From CAIWHR01 sp963726765 (GTDB lineage Bacteria; Pseudomonadota; Gammaproteobacteria; Burkholderiales; Casimicrobiaceae): a stretch of DNA of 64,000 nt. Under the pieces are notes generated by a model. It was given only the letters and a program-made list of their open reading frames with translations, had not been told where the DNA came from and ran no database searches. This document shows, piece by piece, positions 43,280 through 51,873 of the stretch (the stretch's first letter is position 1; each line of letters starts with the position of its first letter). The position numbers and the translations under genes are program-made. The stretch lies in contig CAVSDH010000009.1 of NCBI GenBank assembly GCA_963726765.1, positions 1-64,000 of the forward strand. The letters run 5' to 3'.

Positions 43280-45016
43280 TCAGGCATTGAGCTTGTCCAG
43301 CAGCCTCTCCACTCGCGCTGGATCGTCGGTGCCGCGAATCCGCGCGACGAGTGCGCGCGCCTGCGCCACATCCGTGGTCAGCACGCGCTGCTTGATCGAA
43401 AGCAGATGCGCCGGATGCATCGACAGGTTGGTGAGCCCGAGCCCGAGCAGGAGCCTCGTCATCCGCGCTTCGCCGGCCATCTCTCCGCAGACTGCGATGG
43501 GAACGTTCGCCTTGGCCGCTGCCGTGATCGCGATCCCGATCAGTTTCAGCACCGCCGGGTGCAGCGGATCGTACAGGTGCGACACGGAGTCGTCCGCGCG
43601 ATCGACGGCCAGCGTGTACTGGATGAGGTCGTTGGTGCCGATCGACAGGAAGTCGAGCCGCCTGAGAAACGCCGAGATCCCCAGCACGGCCGCCGGGATT
43701 TCGATCATGCCGCCGATCGGCACGCCGGAGTCGAACGGGATGCCCTGCTCGCGCAGCGTCTCCTTTGCCTGCTCGATCATCGCGAGCGTCTGCTCGATCT
43801 CGCCGACCGAGACCAGCATCGGGATCAGGATTTTCACCTTGCCGTAGTGCGACGCGCGCAGTATGGCGCGGAGCTGGGTGAGGAAAAGACGCGGCTCGGC
43901 AAGGCAGAAGCGCACGGCGCGCAGGCCAAGCGCCGGATTGGGGGCCACTCGCGCGAGTCCTTCGAGCCCGGTCGCCTGCTTGTCCGCGCCGAGGTCGAAC
44001 GTGCGAATCGTCACCGGCTTGCCCTGCATGCCTTCGGCAACGCTGCGGAATGCCTCGAACTGTTCGTCCTCCGACGGCAGTCCTTCGCGGTTGAGGAACA
44101 GGAACTCGGAGCGGAAAAGGCCGACGCCCGTCGCGCCGTTGTCGAGGGTCTGCTGCAGATCGCCGGGAAGCTCGATATTCGCCTGCAGCTCGATCTCGAT
44201 GCCGTCGATCGACGTGGCCGGCTTGGTGACGAGGCGGCGCAGTCGCGCGCGCTCGAGAGAGAGCTCCCCCTGCTTCAACCGGTACTCGGCCAGCACCGAC
44301 TTGTCCGGGTTGACGATGACGACGTTGTTGGTGCCGTCCACGATGAGGAGCTCGTTCTCGCGGATCAGTTGCCTCGCGTTGTGCGCGGCGACGACCGCCG
44401 GCACGGCGAGGCTGCGCGCGACGATCGCCGTGTGCGAGGTCGCTCCGCCCACGTCGGTCAGAAACGCCGCATAGCGATGCTGCTTGAACTGGATCACGTC
44501 GGCCGGCGACAGGTCGTGCGCAACCAGAATGGTGTGCTGCTCGGCGCCGGCCGGAACGACAGCCCCGGGCTTTCCGAGGAGGCGCTTCAGCACGCGCTCG
44601 ACCACCTGCACGACGTCGGCCTTGCGTTCGCGCAGGTAAAGGTCGTCGATCGCGTCGAATTGCTCGACCAGCACGTTCATCTGCTGGACGAGCGCCCACT
44701 CGGCGTTGCAGCGCTGTTCCGCGATGATCCTCTTCGGCGTGTCCGACAGCGTCGGGTCGGTGAGGATCATCCAGTGAACGTCGAGGAACGCGCCGAACTC
44801 CGCCGGCGCATCGCCGCTGGTCATCGCGGAATGCAGCCCCTCGAGCTCGCGCTGCACCTCCCGCAGCGCGTTGTCGAAGCGCGCGATCTCGGCGCCCACG
44901 CTGCCCGGCTCGATCGTGTAGTGCGCGACCTCGAGCGTCGCGTGCGAGACGAGCTGCGCGCGCCCGATCGCGATGCCGGCGGAGACACCGACGCCGTGCA
45001 GCGCGAAACTGGTCAT
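43280..45016 (-). CDS. ptsI: Phosphoenolpyruvate-protein phosphotransferase (PTS enzyme I)
   Basis: A 578-residue EI. The phosphorylated His195 is in GGATSHTAIVARSLAVPAVV. The PEP-binding domain carries GVGLFRSEFLFLNREGLPSEDEQFEAF, IGTNDLIQYTLAVDRADDSVSHLYDPLHPAVL and VPIAVCGEMAGEARMTRLLLGLGL. It phosphorylates HPr with PEP. No sugar-specific IIB/IIC gene is nearby, the usual betaproteobacterial arrangement in which the PTS serves regulation rather than sugar uptake. The downstream space before the TlpA-like gene is 164 bases and holds no gene. Confidence 0.96.
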   Translation of the reverse strand: MTSFALHGVGVSAGIAIGRAQLVSHATLEVAHYTIEPGSVGAEIARFDNALREVQRELEGLHSAMTSGDAPAEFGAFLDVHWMILTDPTLSDTPKRIIAEQRCNAEWALVQQMNVLVEQFDAIDDLYLRERKADVVQVVERVLKRLLGKPGAVVPAGAEQHTILVAHDLSPADVIQFKQHRYAAFLTDVGGATSHTAIVARSLAVPAVVAAHNARQLIRENELLIVDGTNNVVIVNPDKSVLAEYRLKQGELSLERARLRRLVTKPATSIDGIEIELQANIELPGDLQQTLDNGATGVGLFRSEFLFLNREGLPSEDEQFEAFRSVAEGMQGKPVTIRTFDLGADKQATGLEGLARVAPNPALGLRAVRFCLAEPRLFLTQLRAILRASHYGKVKILIPMLVSVGEIEQTLAMIEQAKETLREQGIPFDSGVPIGGMIEIPAAVLGISAFLRRLDFLSIGTNDLIQYTLAVDRADDSVSHLYDPLHPAVLKLIGIAITAAAKANVPIAVCGEMAGEARMTRLLLGLGLTNLSMHPAHLLSIKQRVLTTDVAQARALVARIRGTDDPARVERLLDKLNA

Positions 45017-45062
45017 CGTCCTGCGTCCCGGACGGTGGGCCGAAAAAGCCCGCCGCTCGCGC

Positions 45063-45332
45063 TCATTGCCCTTCGCCGAAAAAATCGGCGATGAGCGCGA
45101 TGAGCGCGTCCATCGCCTCGGCTTCGTCCGGGCCGTCGGTCTCGAGCGTGACTTTCGCGCCCTTGCCCGCCGCCAGCATCATGACGCCCATGATGCTCTT
45201 GGCGTTGACCTTGCGGTTGTTGCGCGCCATCGCGACGTCGCACTGGTACTTCGCCGCGAGCTGGGTCAGCTTGGCCGACGCCCGTGCGTGCAGGCCCAGC
45301 TTGTTGACGATCTCAACCTCGCGTTGCTGCAT
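45063..45332 (-). CDS. ptsH: PTS phosphocarrier protein HPr
   Basis: An 89-residue HPr with His15 in NKLGLHARASA (the EI phosphorylation site) and Ser46 in NAKSIMGVMML, the site HPr kinase uses in related bacteria. The tail is acidic. It overlaps the upstream EIIA gene by 20 bases and sits 46 bases ahead of ptsI. The start is at MQQREVEIVNKLGLHA. Confidence 0.95.
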   Translation of the reverse strand: MQQREVEIVNKLGLHARASAKLTQLAAKYQCDVAMARNNRKVNAKSIMGVMMLAAGKGAKVTLETDGPDEAEAMDALIALIADFFGEGQ

Positions 45333-45726
45333 AGACGGGATCGATCTCGACGTGCAGGACGCCGTCGCAGGCGCCGGAGATCGCCTTCTTGATCGTCTGC
45401 TCCATTCCACGGTTGCGGTACGTGAACGCGCGCACCAGCATCGGCAGGTTGACGCCGGCGACGACCTCGACGCGCCCGGGCTTCGCCAGCTTTGCCGCCA
45501 AATTGCACGGCGTCGCGCCGTAGAGGTCGGAAAGGATCAGCACGCCTCGGCCCGTGTCGAGCCGCGCGACCAGCTCCCGCGCGGCGGGCAGCAGGTCGAC
45601 AGGGTCATCCGTCGCCGACACCGACAGCACTTCGAACTGCGGCGGCCGGTTGCCGAGCACGTGCGTCACGGCGCGCACGAGGCTTTCGCCCAGGCTGTCA
45701 TGGGCAACGATAAGGATGCCGATCAT
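45313..45726 (-). CDS. PTS mannose-family EIIA protein
   Basis: A 137-residue EIIA-Man-type protein. The phosphorylated His9 is in IGILIVAHDSLGESL, and the remainder has VLILSDLYGATPCNLAA, where family members carry D-x-x-x-G-x-T-P/S-x-N. It receives phosphate from HPr, and in betaproteobacteria such orphan IIA proteins are thought to act as regulators. It overlaps ptsH by 20 bases and follows gshB in the usual order. Confidence 0.92.
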   Translation of the reverse strand: MIGILIVAHDSLGESLVRAVTHVLGNRPPQFEVLSVSATDDPVDLLPAARELVARLDTGRGVLILSDLYGATPCNLAAKLAKPGRVEVVAGVNLPMLVRAFTYRNRGMEQTIKKAISGACDGVLHVEIDPVYAATRG

Positions 45727-45817
45727 CGTGAGTCCGCGTGGTTGGCCAGGGCGTGGCGATGAAAATGGCGACGGTCATGTTAGCACGCGCCTGCGCGCCC
45801 GCCGCCGCCGGCGCGCC

Positions 45818-46759
45818 CTACGGGCACGCGCCGATCAGCGCGTCGGCGAACATGCCGCCGACGTCGAAACCCGACTGCTCGGCGATCTCGACAAAGCATG
45901 TCGGGCTCGTCACATTGACCTCGGTCAGGTAATCGCCGATCACGTCGAGCCCGACGACGATGAGGCCCTCGTGCCAGAGTTTCGGCCCCAGGGACGCGGC
46001 GATTTCGCGGTCGCGCGGTGTCAGCGGCCGCGCGACGCCGCGACCGCCCGCCGCCAGATTGCCGCGCGTCTCGCCGGCCTTGGGAATCCGCGCGAGCGCG
46101 TACGGAACCGGCTCGCCGGCGATGAGCAGCACCCGCTTGTCGCCGTCCGCAATCGCCGGAATATACCGCTGCGCCATCACCGTTCGCGCGCCTCCGACAC
46201 CCAGGGTCTCGATGATCACGTTGCGATTCGGGTCGTCCTCGCGTATCCGGAACACCGAGGTTCCCCCCATCCCGTCGAGCGGCTTGACGATGACGTCCTT
46301 GTGGAGGTCGATGAACGCGCCGATTCGCGCGGCGTCGCGGGTGACGAGCGTGGGCGCGATGAACTCGCCGAATTTCGCGATGGCCATCTTCTCGTTGTTG
46401 TCGCGGATCGCGCGCGGACGGTTGAAGACGCGCGCGCCCTCCCGCTCCGCCGCTTCGAGCAGGTACGTCGCGTACACGTATTCCATGTCGAACGGCGGAT
46501 CCTTTCGCATGACGACCGCCGCGAACTCGCAGAGTGAACGTTCCTCGGGCGCCGACGCGGTGTACCAGTCGTGGTTGTCCGCATGGAGCGAAAGCGGGAG
46601 GGCGCGCGCCCGCGTCGATCCGGCGTGCCAGTAGATGTCGGCCGGCGTGAATGCGCAGATGCGATGGCCGCGCGCCTCAAGCGCCCTCATCATCGCGACG
46701 CTCGAGTCCTTGTAGGCCTTGAGCTCGTGCAGCGGATCGAGAATGAAGGCGAATTCCAT
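45818..46759 (-). CDS. gshB: Glutathione synthetase (ATP-grasp)
   Basis: A 313-residue glutathione synthetase, which joins gamma-glutamylcysteine to glycine. Signatures are MEFAFILDPLHELKAYKDSSVAMMRALEARGH at the start, VVMRKDPPFDMEYVYATYLLEAAEREGARVFNRPRAIRDNNEK and KPLDGMGGTSVFRIRE in the ATP-grasp domain. GLDVIGDYLTEVNVTSPTCF follows near the end, with the metal-binding Glu and Asn. The open frame extends ten codons upstream (MAALPANRLR), but the conserved N terminus starts at the second Met. Confidence 0.94.
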   Translation of the reverse strand: MEFAFILDPLHELKAYKDSSVAMMRALEARGHRICAFTPADIYWHAGSTRARALPLSLHADNHDWYTASAPEERSLCEFAAVVMRKDPPFDMEYVYATYLLEAAEREGARVFNRPRAIRDNNEKMAIAKFGEFIAPTLVTRDAARIGAFIDLHKDVIVKPLDGMGGTSVFRIREDDPNRNVIIETLGVGGARTVMAQRYIPAIADGDKRVLLIAGEPVPYALARIPKAGETRGNLAAGGRGVARPLTPRDREIAASLGPKLWHEGLIVVGLDVIGDYLTEVNVTSPTCFVEIAEQSGFDVGGMFADALIGACP

Positions 46760-46834
46760 GCGCAATCGATTTGCCGGCAGGGCCGCCATGCTACCGCATC
46801 CGTCGCGGCCGGCGCCGCGACCGCGCGCCTCCGC

Positions 46835-47656
46835 CTAGAGCCCGAGCCAGTCGATCGCCGCGGTGTCGATCGCGTTGTCGGGCGCCGCGAATCCACGGTA
46901 TCCGACCGCCCCCAGCGCCTGCCGGCCGGGCTCCGTCTGTGCGAGCGTCAGCAGGGCGTGCTGGATTCGCTCCTGCTCCTCCGCAGGGAGCTTCGTCGAC
47001 ACGATGAAGTACTTGATGGGTACCGAGCGCGACTTGAGGAACACCTTGCCGCCCTTGTCGGTCCATTCCTTGACCACCGAATTGGCGGCCGTCGCCCCCA
47101 CGTCCGCGAATGAGTGCTCGAGGTAGAACGGCACCGCATCCTGATAGCGCGTGGTGAGGATCTTGACGTCATTCGGCCCGACATTCGCCTTGCGGAGCAT
47201 CGCGCGGACCATCCATGCCGTGATCGAATCGGGATCCGGCGTGACCAGCTTGCGGCCCTTGACGTCCGAAATCTCCTTCGCCGGATCGTTCGCCTTCACC
47301 ATCAGCGAAACCGTGTACTCGGTGAAGCCCGCGGTCCAGGCGATGGTCTTGTAGCGCCCGGCCTTCACTTCTGCGAGCGCCACGTGAGCGGGGTGAATGA
47401 ACGCGAGGTCGAACTCCTGCTTCGCGAGCCCGGCGCGCACATCGTTGTACTTCGGCACCAGCACGACACGCACGTTTCGCTTCAACGCCGCGCCCAGCGC
47501 CTGCGCGAGCGGCTCGAACTTGTCGCGGATCTCCTTTGGCGTCGCCTGGTAGGTGACGCCCTCGGTCACCGAGAACACGAGGTCGGCGGCAGGAGCCGCA
47601 ACCGGTACCAGCGACAGCGCGGCTAGAACACTCCAGTTTCGCAGACGATTCCGCAT
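46835..47656 (-). CDS. PhnD-type phosphate/phosphonate periplasmic binding protein
   Basis: A 273-residue exported binding protein. Signal peptide residues 1-23 (VLAALSLVPVAAPAA), then a PhnD-like body: ADLVFSVTEGVTYQATPKEIRDKFEPLAQALG, VVLVPKYNDVRAGLAKQEFDLAFIHPAHVALAEVKAGRY, PDSITAWMVRAML, TTRYQDAVPFYLEHSFADVGATAANSV. No ABC permease or ATPase for it lies within the window on this strand, so it is an orphan. The ligand could be a phosphonate, phosphite or another anion. It is followed by about 220 bases with no gene. Confidence 0.84.
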   Translation of the reverse strand: MRNRLRNWSVLAALSLVPVAAPAADLVFSVTEGVTYQATPKEIRDKFEPLAQALGAALKRNVRVVLVPKYNDVRAGLAKQEFDLAFIHPAHVALAEVKAGRYKTIAWTAGFTEYTVSLMVKANDPAKEISDVKGRKLVTPDPDSITAWMVRAMLRKANVGPNDVKILTTRYQDAVPFYLEHSFADVGATAANSVVKEWTDKGGKVFLKSRSVPIKYFIVSTKLPAEEQERIQHALLTLAQTEPGRQALGAVGYRGFAAPDNAIDTAAIDWLGL

Positions 47657-47877
47657 CGACCGATATCCTCGTTTCGCGGCAGGGGCTGGCCGCCGCGGTG
47701 ACATGCCGGAAACGCAGCCTCACGGCGATGGCGGAAATGATACCGCAATGCGGCGGGTTATCGAGGCGGGCACCGATGTGTCGCAGCGCCTGCCCTCGCG
47801 GATTGCCACTTTCCGTCAGGGAGGCGAGCGGTGCCTTCGTGGCGCCGGTGCAAGCCGACTCCCGTCGGGCACGGGGT

Positions 47878-50208
47878 TCATCGGCCCTGAAGCGCGCGCC
47901 AGATCTTTTCCGAAGTGAGCGGCATCTGCAACGCGAGCGCGCGCTCGCCGGCGCCGGCCCTCGAAAGCGCGTCGACCACCGCATTCACCACGGCCGGCGT
48001 CGCGCCGATCGTGCCCAATTCGCCCACGCCCTTCACGCCCATGGGATTGTTGCGGCAGGGTGTGGACTCGTCCATCGCGGTGGCGAAGTGTCGGATCATC
48101 TCCGGTCGCGGAATCGCATAGTCGAGAAAGCTGGCGGTCAGCGCCTGGCCGGTCTCGCGATCGTAGACGAATGCCTCGCACAGCGCCTGCCCGATACCCT
48201 GGACAGCGCCGCCTTCGAGTTGCCCCGTGACGATCATGGGGTTGACGACGCGGCCCACGTCGTTGACCGACCAGTAACCGGAGACCTCGACGGCGCCGGT
48301 CTCGCGGTCGACCTCGACCTCGCAGACATGGCAGCCGTTCGGCCAGGTGGCATCGGCGACGGAGCTCGTCGACACGAGGGCAATGCGCTGCGCGGGCTGA
48401 CGTCGTGCCAGCTCGAAAAGACCGATCCTGCGATCGGTGCCGGCAATGGCAAAGGCACCGTCGGCGTACTCGAGGTCCCCCGCTGCCGCTTCGAGCTCCC
48501 GCGCAGCCAGGTCCTGCGCCATGGTCACCGTGCGCTCGGCCGCGACGCGCACGGCTGACCCGCCGACGAAGAGCGAGCGCGAGCCCGCGCTGCCGAATCC
48601 CTGCGCGCGGTCGGTGTCGCCCTGCACGATGCGGATCTTCTCGATCGGCACGCCGAAGACGTCGACCGCGAGCTGTGAATAGGTCGTAGCGAGACCCTGG
48701 CCCATCGCCTGCGTCGCCGAGACGATTTCGATCACGCCGTCGCCATCGACAGTCACGGTCACGGTCTCCTCGAACACGTCGGCGCCGGTCCACTCGAGAA
48801 ACGCCGCCATTCCGCGCCCGCGCAACCGGCCGCGCCGCGCGGCGTCCGCTTGCCGCACGGCGAACGCCTCCCAGCCCGAAAGCGCTAGCGCCTGGTCCAT
48901 CACCGACGCAAACTGGCCGCTGTCGTAGGTCTTGCCCAGCGGATTGCGGTAGGGCATCTGCGCGGGCTGGATCATGTTACGACGGCGAAGCTCGACCTGA
49001 TCGATGCCGGTCGCGCGCGCCGCCGCATCCATCAATCGCTCGATCATGTAGATCGCCTCCGGGCGCCCGGCGCCTCGGTAGGCGCCCGTTGGCGCAGTGT
49101 GCGTCAGCACCGCCGCGACCCGGATGTCGATCGTCCCGATGTCGTAGACGGAGGTCGCCACCCACGGCCCGATCATGAGCTGGATCACCACGCCTGCGCC
49201 GGTCGCATAGGCCCCCACGTTGGCGAGCGAGTTCACGCGGAGCGCAAGGACGCGGCCCTCGGAGTCGAGGGCAAGCTCCGCCGTGCTCGTCACGTCGCGC
49301 CCGTGCGACGCGGCGAGAAACTCCTCCATGCGGTCGGCGCACCACTTGAGCGGTCGCGCGAGCCTGCGCGCGCAGAACGCAAGGACGACGTCCTCCGGAT
49401 AGAGGCCCGTCTTCATCCCGAAGCCGCCGCCGACGTCGCCGACCAGAACGCGCACCTTGTCCTTGGGAAGCCCCAGCACCGGATCGCACAACTCGTCGCG
49501 CAGCCCGGTCGGCATCTGGCAACTCACGGTGAGCGTGAGGCGGTCCGTCGCCTTGTCGTACGTCGCGAGAACGGCGCGCGGCTCGATCGGACAGGGAGCG
49601 ACGCGCTGATTGACGAGGTCGAGCCGCACGACGTGGGCCGCCTTGCGGAACGCGTCCGCCGTCGCGTCCGCATTGCCGTGGCGAAATTCGCAGGCGACGT
49701 TTCCGGAGGCGTCCTTCCATACGAGCGGCGCACCGGTGGAACTCGCGGAAAGAAGGTCGACGATCGTCGGCAGCGCCTCGTAGCGGACGTCGATCGCCTC
49801 CAGGGCATCCTTTGCCGCGGCGACGCTCTCTGCAATGACGGCAGCCACCGCTTCGCCCACATGACGGACCACGCCCACCGCAAGGGCGTGACGCGGTGGC
49901 GTCGCCGTCGGCGAGCCGTCGGCACGATGGAAATCGGCCGAGAGCGGAAGCGGATTCACGCCGGCGCGGACCAGGTCGTCGCCCGTGACGACGGCGATGA
50001 CGCCCGGGAGCGCGGCGGCTGACTTTGTGTCGATCGCGACGAGACGCGCGTGCGGATGCGGCGAACGCAGGAACGCGACATGCGCCTCCCCGGGCGCGCT
50101 GACGTCGTCGGCGAAGCGCCCCTTGCCGGTCAGCAGCGCCTCGTCTTCGACCCGGAGAACCGCCTTGCCGCTCCCGAAGCGCGCAAGCTGCGGAGACACG
50201 TTCGCCAT
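47878..50208 (-). CDS. Molybdopterin-binding large subunit, xanthine dehydrogenase family
   Basis: A 776-residue molybdenum-hydroxylase large subunit. Hallmarks are GDVGGGFGMKTG (about 257-268), ANVGAYATGAG, AYRGAGRPEA (about 376-385, where CO dehydrogenase would have AYRCS) and GVKGVGELGTIGA, with the catalytic Glu near residue 730. It belongs to the aldehyde/xanthine group, not CoxL. No FAD-binding or 2Fe-2S small subunit gene is adjacent, so partners must be elsewhere or fused differently. Substrate unknown. Confidence 0.9.
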   Translation of the reverse strand: MANVSPQLARFGSGKAVLRVEDEALLTGKGRFADDVSAPGEAHVAFLRSPHPHARLVAIDTKSAAALPGVIAVVTGDDLVRAGVNPLPLSADFHRADGSPTATPPRHALAVGVVRHVGEAVAAVIAESVAAAKDALEAIDVRYEALPTIVDLLSASSTGAPLVWKDASGNVACEFRHGNADATADAFRKAAHVVRLDLVNQRVAPCPIEPRAVLATYDKATDRLTLTVSCQMPTGLRDELCDPVLGLPKDKVRVLVGDVGGGFGMKTGLYPEDVVLAFCARRLARPLKWCADRMEEFLAASHGRDVTSTAELALDSEGRVLALRVNSLANVGAYATGAGVVIQLMIGPWVATSVYDIGTIDIRVAAVLTHTAPTGAYRGAGRPEAIYMIERLMDAAARATGIDQVELRRRNMIQPAQMPYRNPLGKTYDSGQFASVMDQALALSGWEAFAVRQADAARRGRLRGRGMAAFLEWTGADVFEETVTVTVDGDGVIEIVSATQAMGQGLATTYSQLAVDVFGVPIEKIRIVQGDTDRAQGFGSAGSRSLFVGGSAVRVAAERTVTMAQDLAARELEAAAGDLEYADGAFAIAGTDRRIGLFELARRQPAQRIALVSTSSVADATWPNGCHVCEVEVDRETGAVEVSGYWSVNDVGRVVNPMIVTGQLEGGAVQGIGQALCEAFVYDRETGQALTASFLDYAIPRPEMIRHFATAMDESTPCRNNPMGVKGVGELGTIGATPAVVNAVVDALSRAGAGERALALQMPLTSEKIWRALQGR

Positions 50209-50356
50209 CGATTCCTCAATCAGGTCGGTTGGGAAGGATTGCCGCGGCGCACATTCCGCGGCAATAGGCGATCATGATAAGCCGAGCGCGGTGGACGCGA
50301 AATTGGGGGGCGCGATCGGCGCCGCCACACGCAGGGCGATGCGACGAACGCGGGCC

Positions 50357-50764
50357 TCAGTGCCCGACGCGGGACGGGCTCGGGAACGCAAACGCGAGAT
50401 GGACGCAGCTGCGGCCGTAACGGTTCGCCGCGTCGATCACGCTGTCGGCGAATCGTGCCTGCAGCGTGGCGATCGACGCCACCGAATCGCGCAGCATCCC
50501 TTCGGGGAACGCCCGCACGCCGGTCGTCGAGAGTTGCCGTGCCTGTGCATGCGCGAGATCGCCGAGAAAGTGCGCAAGGGTCACCTGCCCGGAGACCGTC
50601 TGGTTCGCGGCGAATGCCAGGATGGCGAGCGCCGCGTCGGCAGATGCGAGCGGGAGGTTCCGGGCAAATTGCAGGGCCGCGTTCGCTTGCGGGGTTGCCG
50701 TATCGGTTGCGTTCCAGGCGGGGGCGCCGATCGCGCCCGCGCCCTTGTGGGACAGGGGGGTCAT
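50357..50764 (-). CDS. Small Ala-rich helical protein, possibly phasin-like
   Basis: A 135-residue, strongly Ala-rich, amphipathic-helix-rich soluble protein with no signal peptide (LQFARNLPLASADAALAILAFAANQ, LAHFLGDLAHAQARQLSTTG, LQARFADSVIDAANRYGRS). The pattern of long helices with hydrophobic faces is phasin-like, but I see no decisive family motif. A GAGGAG ribosome site precedes the ATG. Just upstream lies a strong palindrome overlapping the promoter, so it is probably repressor-controlled. Confidence 0.45.
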   Translation of the reverse strand: MTPLSHKGAGAIGAPAWNATDTATPQANAALQFARNLPLASADAALAILAFAANQTVSGQVTLAHFLGDLAHAQARQLSTTGVRAFPEGMLRDSVASIATLQARFADSVIDAANRYGRSCVHLAFAFPSPSRVGH

Positions 50765-50784
50765 CGGGGACTCCTCATAGAGTT

Positions 50785-50824
50785 TGGTGCAATGCACCAT
50801 ACGCTAAATGATCAGTTACATCAA
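50785..50824 (-). promoter_or_regulatory. Candidate promoter with overlapping palindromic operator
   Basis: On the minus strand a -35-like TTGATG (50824-50819) and a -10-like TATGGT (50801-50796) are separated by 17 bases. The -10 overlaps a perfect 15-bp palindrome, TGGTGCA-A-TGCACCA, at 50785-50799. A second copy of one arm, TGGTGCATTGCA, lies at 50864-50875 on the plus strand, next to the palindrome ATTGCAAT. This is the layout of a repressor operator; TGC..GCA-type sites are known for PhaR-like regulators, but that assignment is an inference. Confidence 0.5.
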
Positions 50825-51040
50825 ATATTCAAGATGCAACTCCGCGTGATGGATGCGCCGAAATGGTGCATTGCAATATCCGTGAATCGTCTTCAGTCTC
50901 GATACCCACAGCAATCCCGGAGCAATTCGACCGACAAGCCACGGTCGCGGAAGCGCGCGGTTCGCGCGCTGTTAGCATCGGGATTCCCTCGACTCGACGC
51001 TGCTCCAAGTGCACGCTTCATTCATAGCGAGGAGAACGGT

Positions 51041-51634
51041 ATGCGCCCGCCCTGGATCGTCGGAGCACTGATTGCGTTCATGGTCGCAACACCGGTTGCA
51101 CTTTCGCAGACCACGACACGGTTGCGCGGAACCATCGTCGCGATCGACGGCAAAGTCATGGCCGTGAAATCGCTCGACGGCCGCGACATCAGGATCGAAC
51201 TCGCGGATTCGTTGACGGTCGCGGTGGCCAAGGCAAGCACGTTCGAAAACATCAAGGTGGGCGATTACGTCGGCGCGACCACCGCGAGGCGGCCGGACGG
51301 ATCGAACGCAGCGCTCGAGGTCCACTACATCGCCACCACGGTGCCGGAAGGCCAGAATCCGTCAGAGCTGCAGCCCGGCGCGACGATGACCAATGCCACC
51401 GTGGCGTCGCTGGTGTCCGCCACCGGAACCCGTGAGCTGACGCTGCAGTTCAAGGGCGGCTCGCATAGGGTCCTGGTGCCGGAAAATACGCCGATCGTGC
51501 GCACCGTGCCCGGCACGCGTGCCGACCTCGTCCCCGGTGAATACGTCTTCGTCGCGGCGCAGGTTGCGCCCGACGGCGCACTGACCGCCGCACGCATCCA
51601 GGTCAGCAAGGATGGCGTGAAGCCGCCGCAGTAG
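51041..51634 (+). CDS. Exported DUF5666-like protein, unknown function
   Basis: A 197-residue exported protein: signal peptide (residues 1-22, GALIAFMVATPVALSQ), then two OB/beta-type repeats. The first is TTTRLRGTIVAIDGKVMAVKSLDGRDIRIELADSLTVAVAKASTFENIKVGDYVGATTA. The second is ATVASLVSATGTRELTLQFKGGSHRVLVPENTPIVRTVPGTRADLVPGEYVFVAAQ. The repeated VxxxxVGDYV/VPGEYV and T-I-V-A-I-D-G patterns fit DUF5666-type domains. Databases sometimes misname such proteins. A GAGGAGA ribosome site precedes the ATG. The stop codon is the first triplet of the downstream repeat block. Confidence 0.68.
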   Translation: MRPPWIVGALIAFMVATPVALSQTTTRLRGTIVAIDGKVMAVKSLDGRDIRIELADSLTVAVAKASTFENIKVGDYVGATTARRPDGSNAALEVHYIATTVPEGQNPSELQPGATMTNATVASLVSATGTRELTLQFKGGSHRVLVPENTPIVRTVPGTRADLVPGEYVFVAAQVAPDGALTAARIQVSKDGVKPPQ

Positions 51635-51635
51635 C

Positions 51636-51754
51636 GGCGCGAGCGGCGGAGAGGGGCCCCGAGCGCGAAGCGCGCAGGGGATCGGAGCAATCGCGAGTCG
51701 CCGCTGGAGGCCGACAACTCGCCCGGCGCATGGCTCTCCCGACGCGGAGGCCGA
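51636..51754. repeat. 119-bp direct repeat, copy 1
   Basis: First of two tandem, apparently identical 119-bp units (51636-51754 and 51755-51873), followed by a 22-base start of a third at 51874. The unit is GC-rich, begins GGCGCGAGCGGCGGAGAGG and contains GATCGGAGCAATCGCGAG and GAGGCCGACAACTCGCC. It has no conserved reading frame. It starts two bases after the stop codon of the upstream gene. Confidence 0.9.
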
Positions 51755-51873
51755 GGCGCGAGCGGCGGAGAGGGGCCCCGAGCGCGAAGCGCGCAGGGGA
51801 TCGGAGCAATCGCGAGTCGCCGCTGGAGGCCGACAACTCGCCCGGCGCATGGCTCTCCCGACGCGGAGGCCGA
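51755..51873. repeat. 119-bp direct repeat, copy 2
   Basis: Second tandem unit, by eye identical to copy 1 over 119 bases. Perfect identity of tandem copies suggests a recent duplication or ongoing homogenisation, or conceivably an assembly duplication. Coverage across the junction would distinguish these. Confidence 0.9.
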
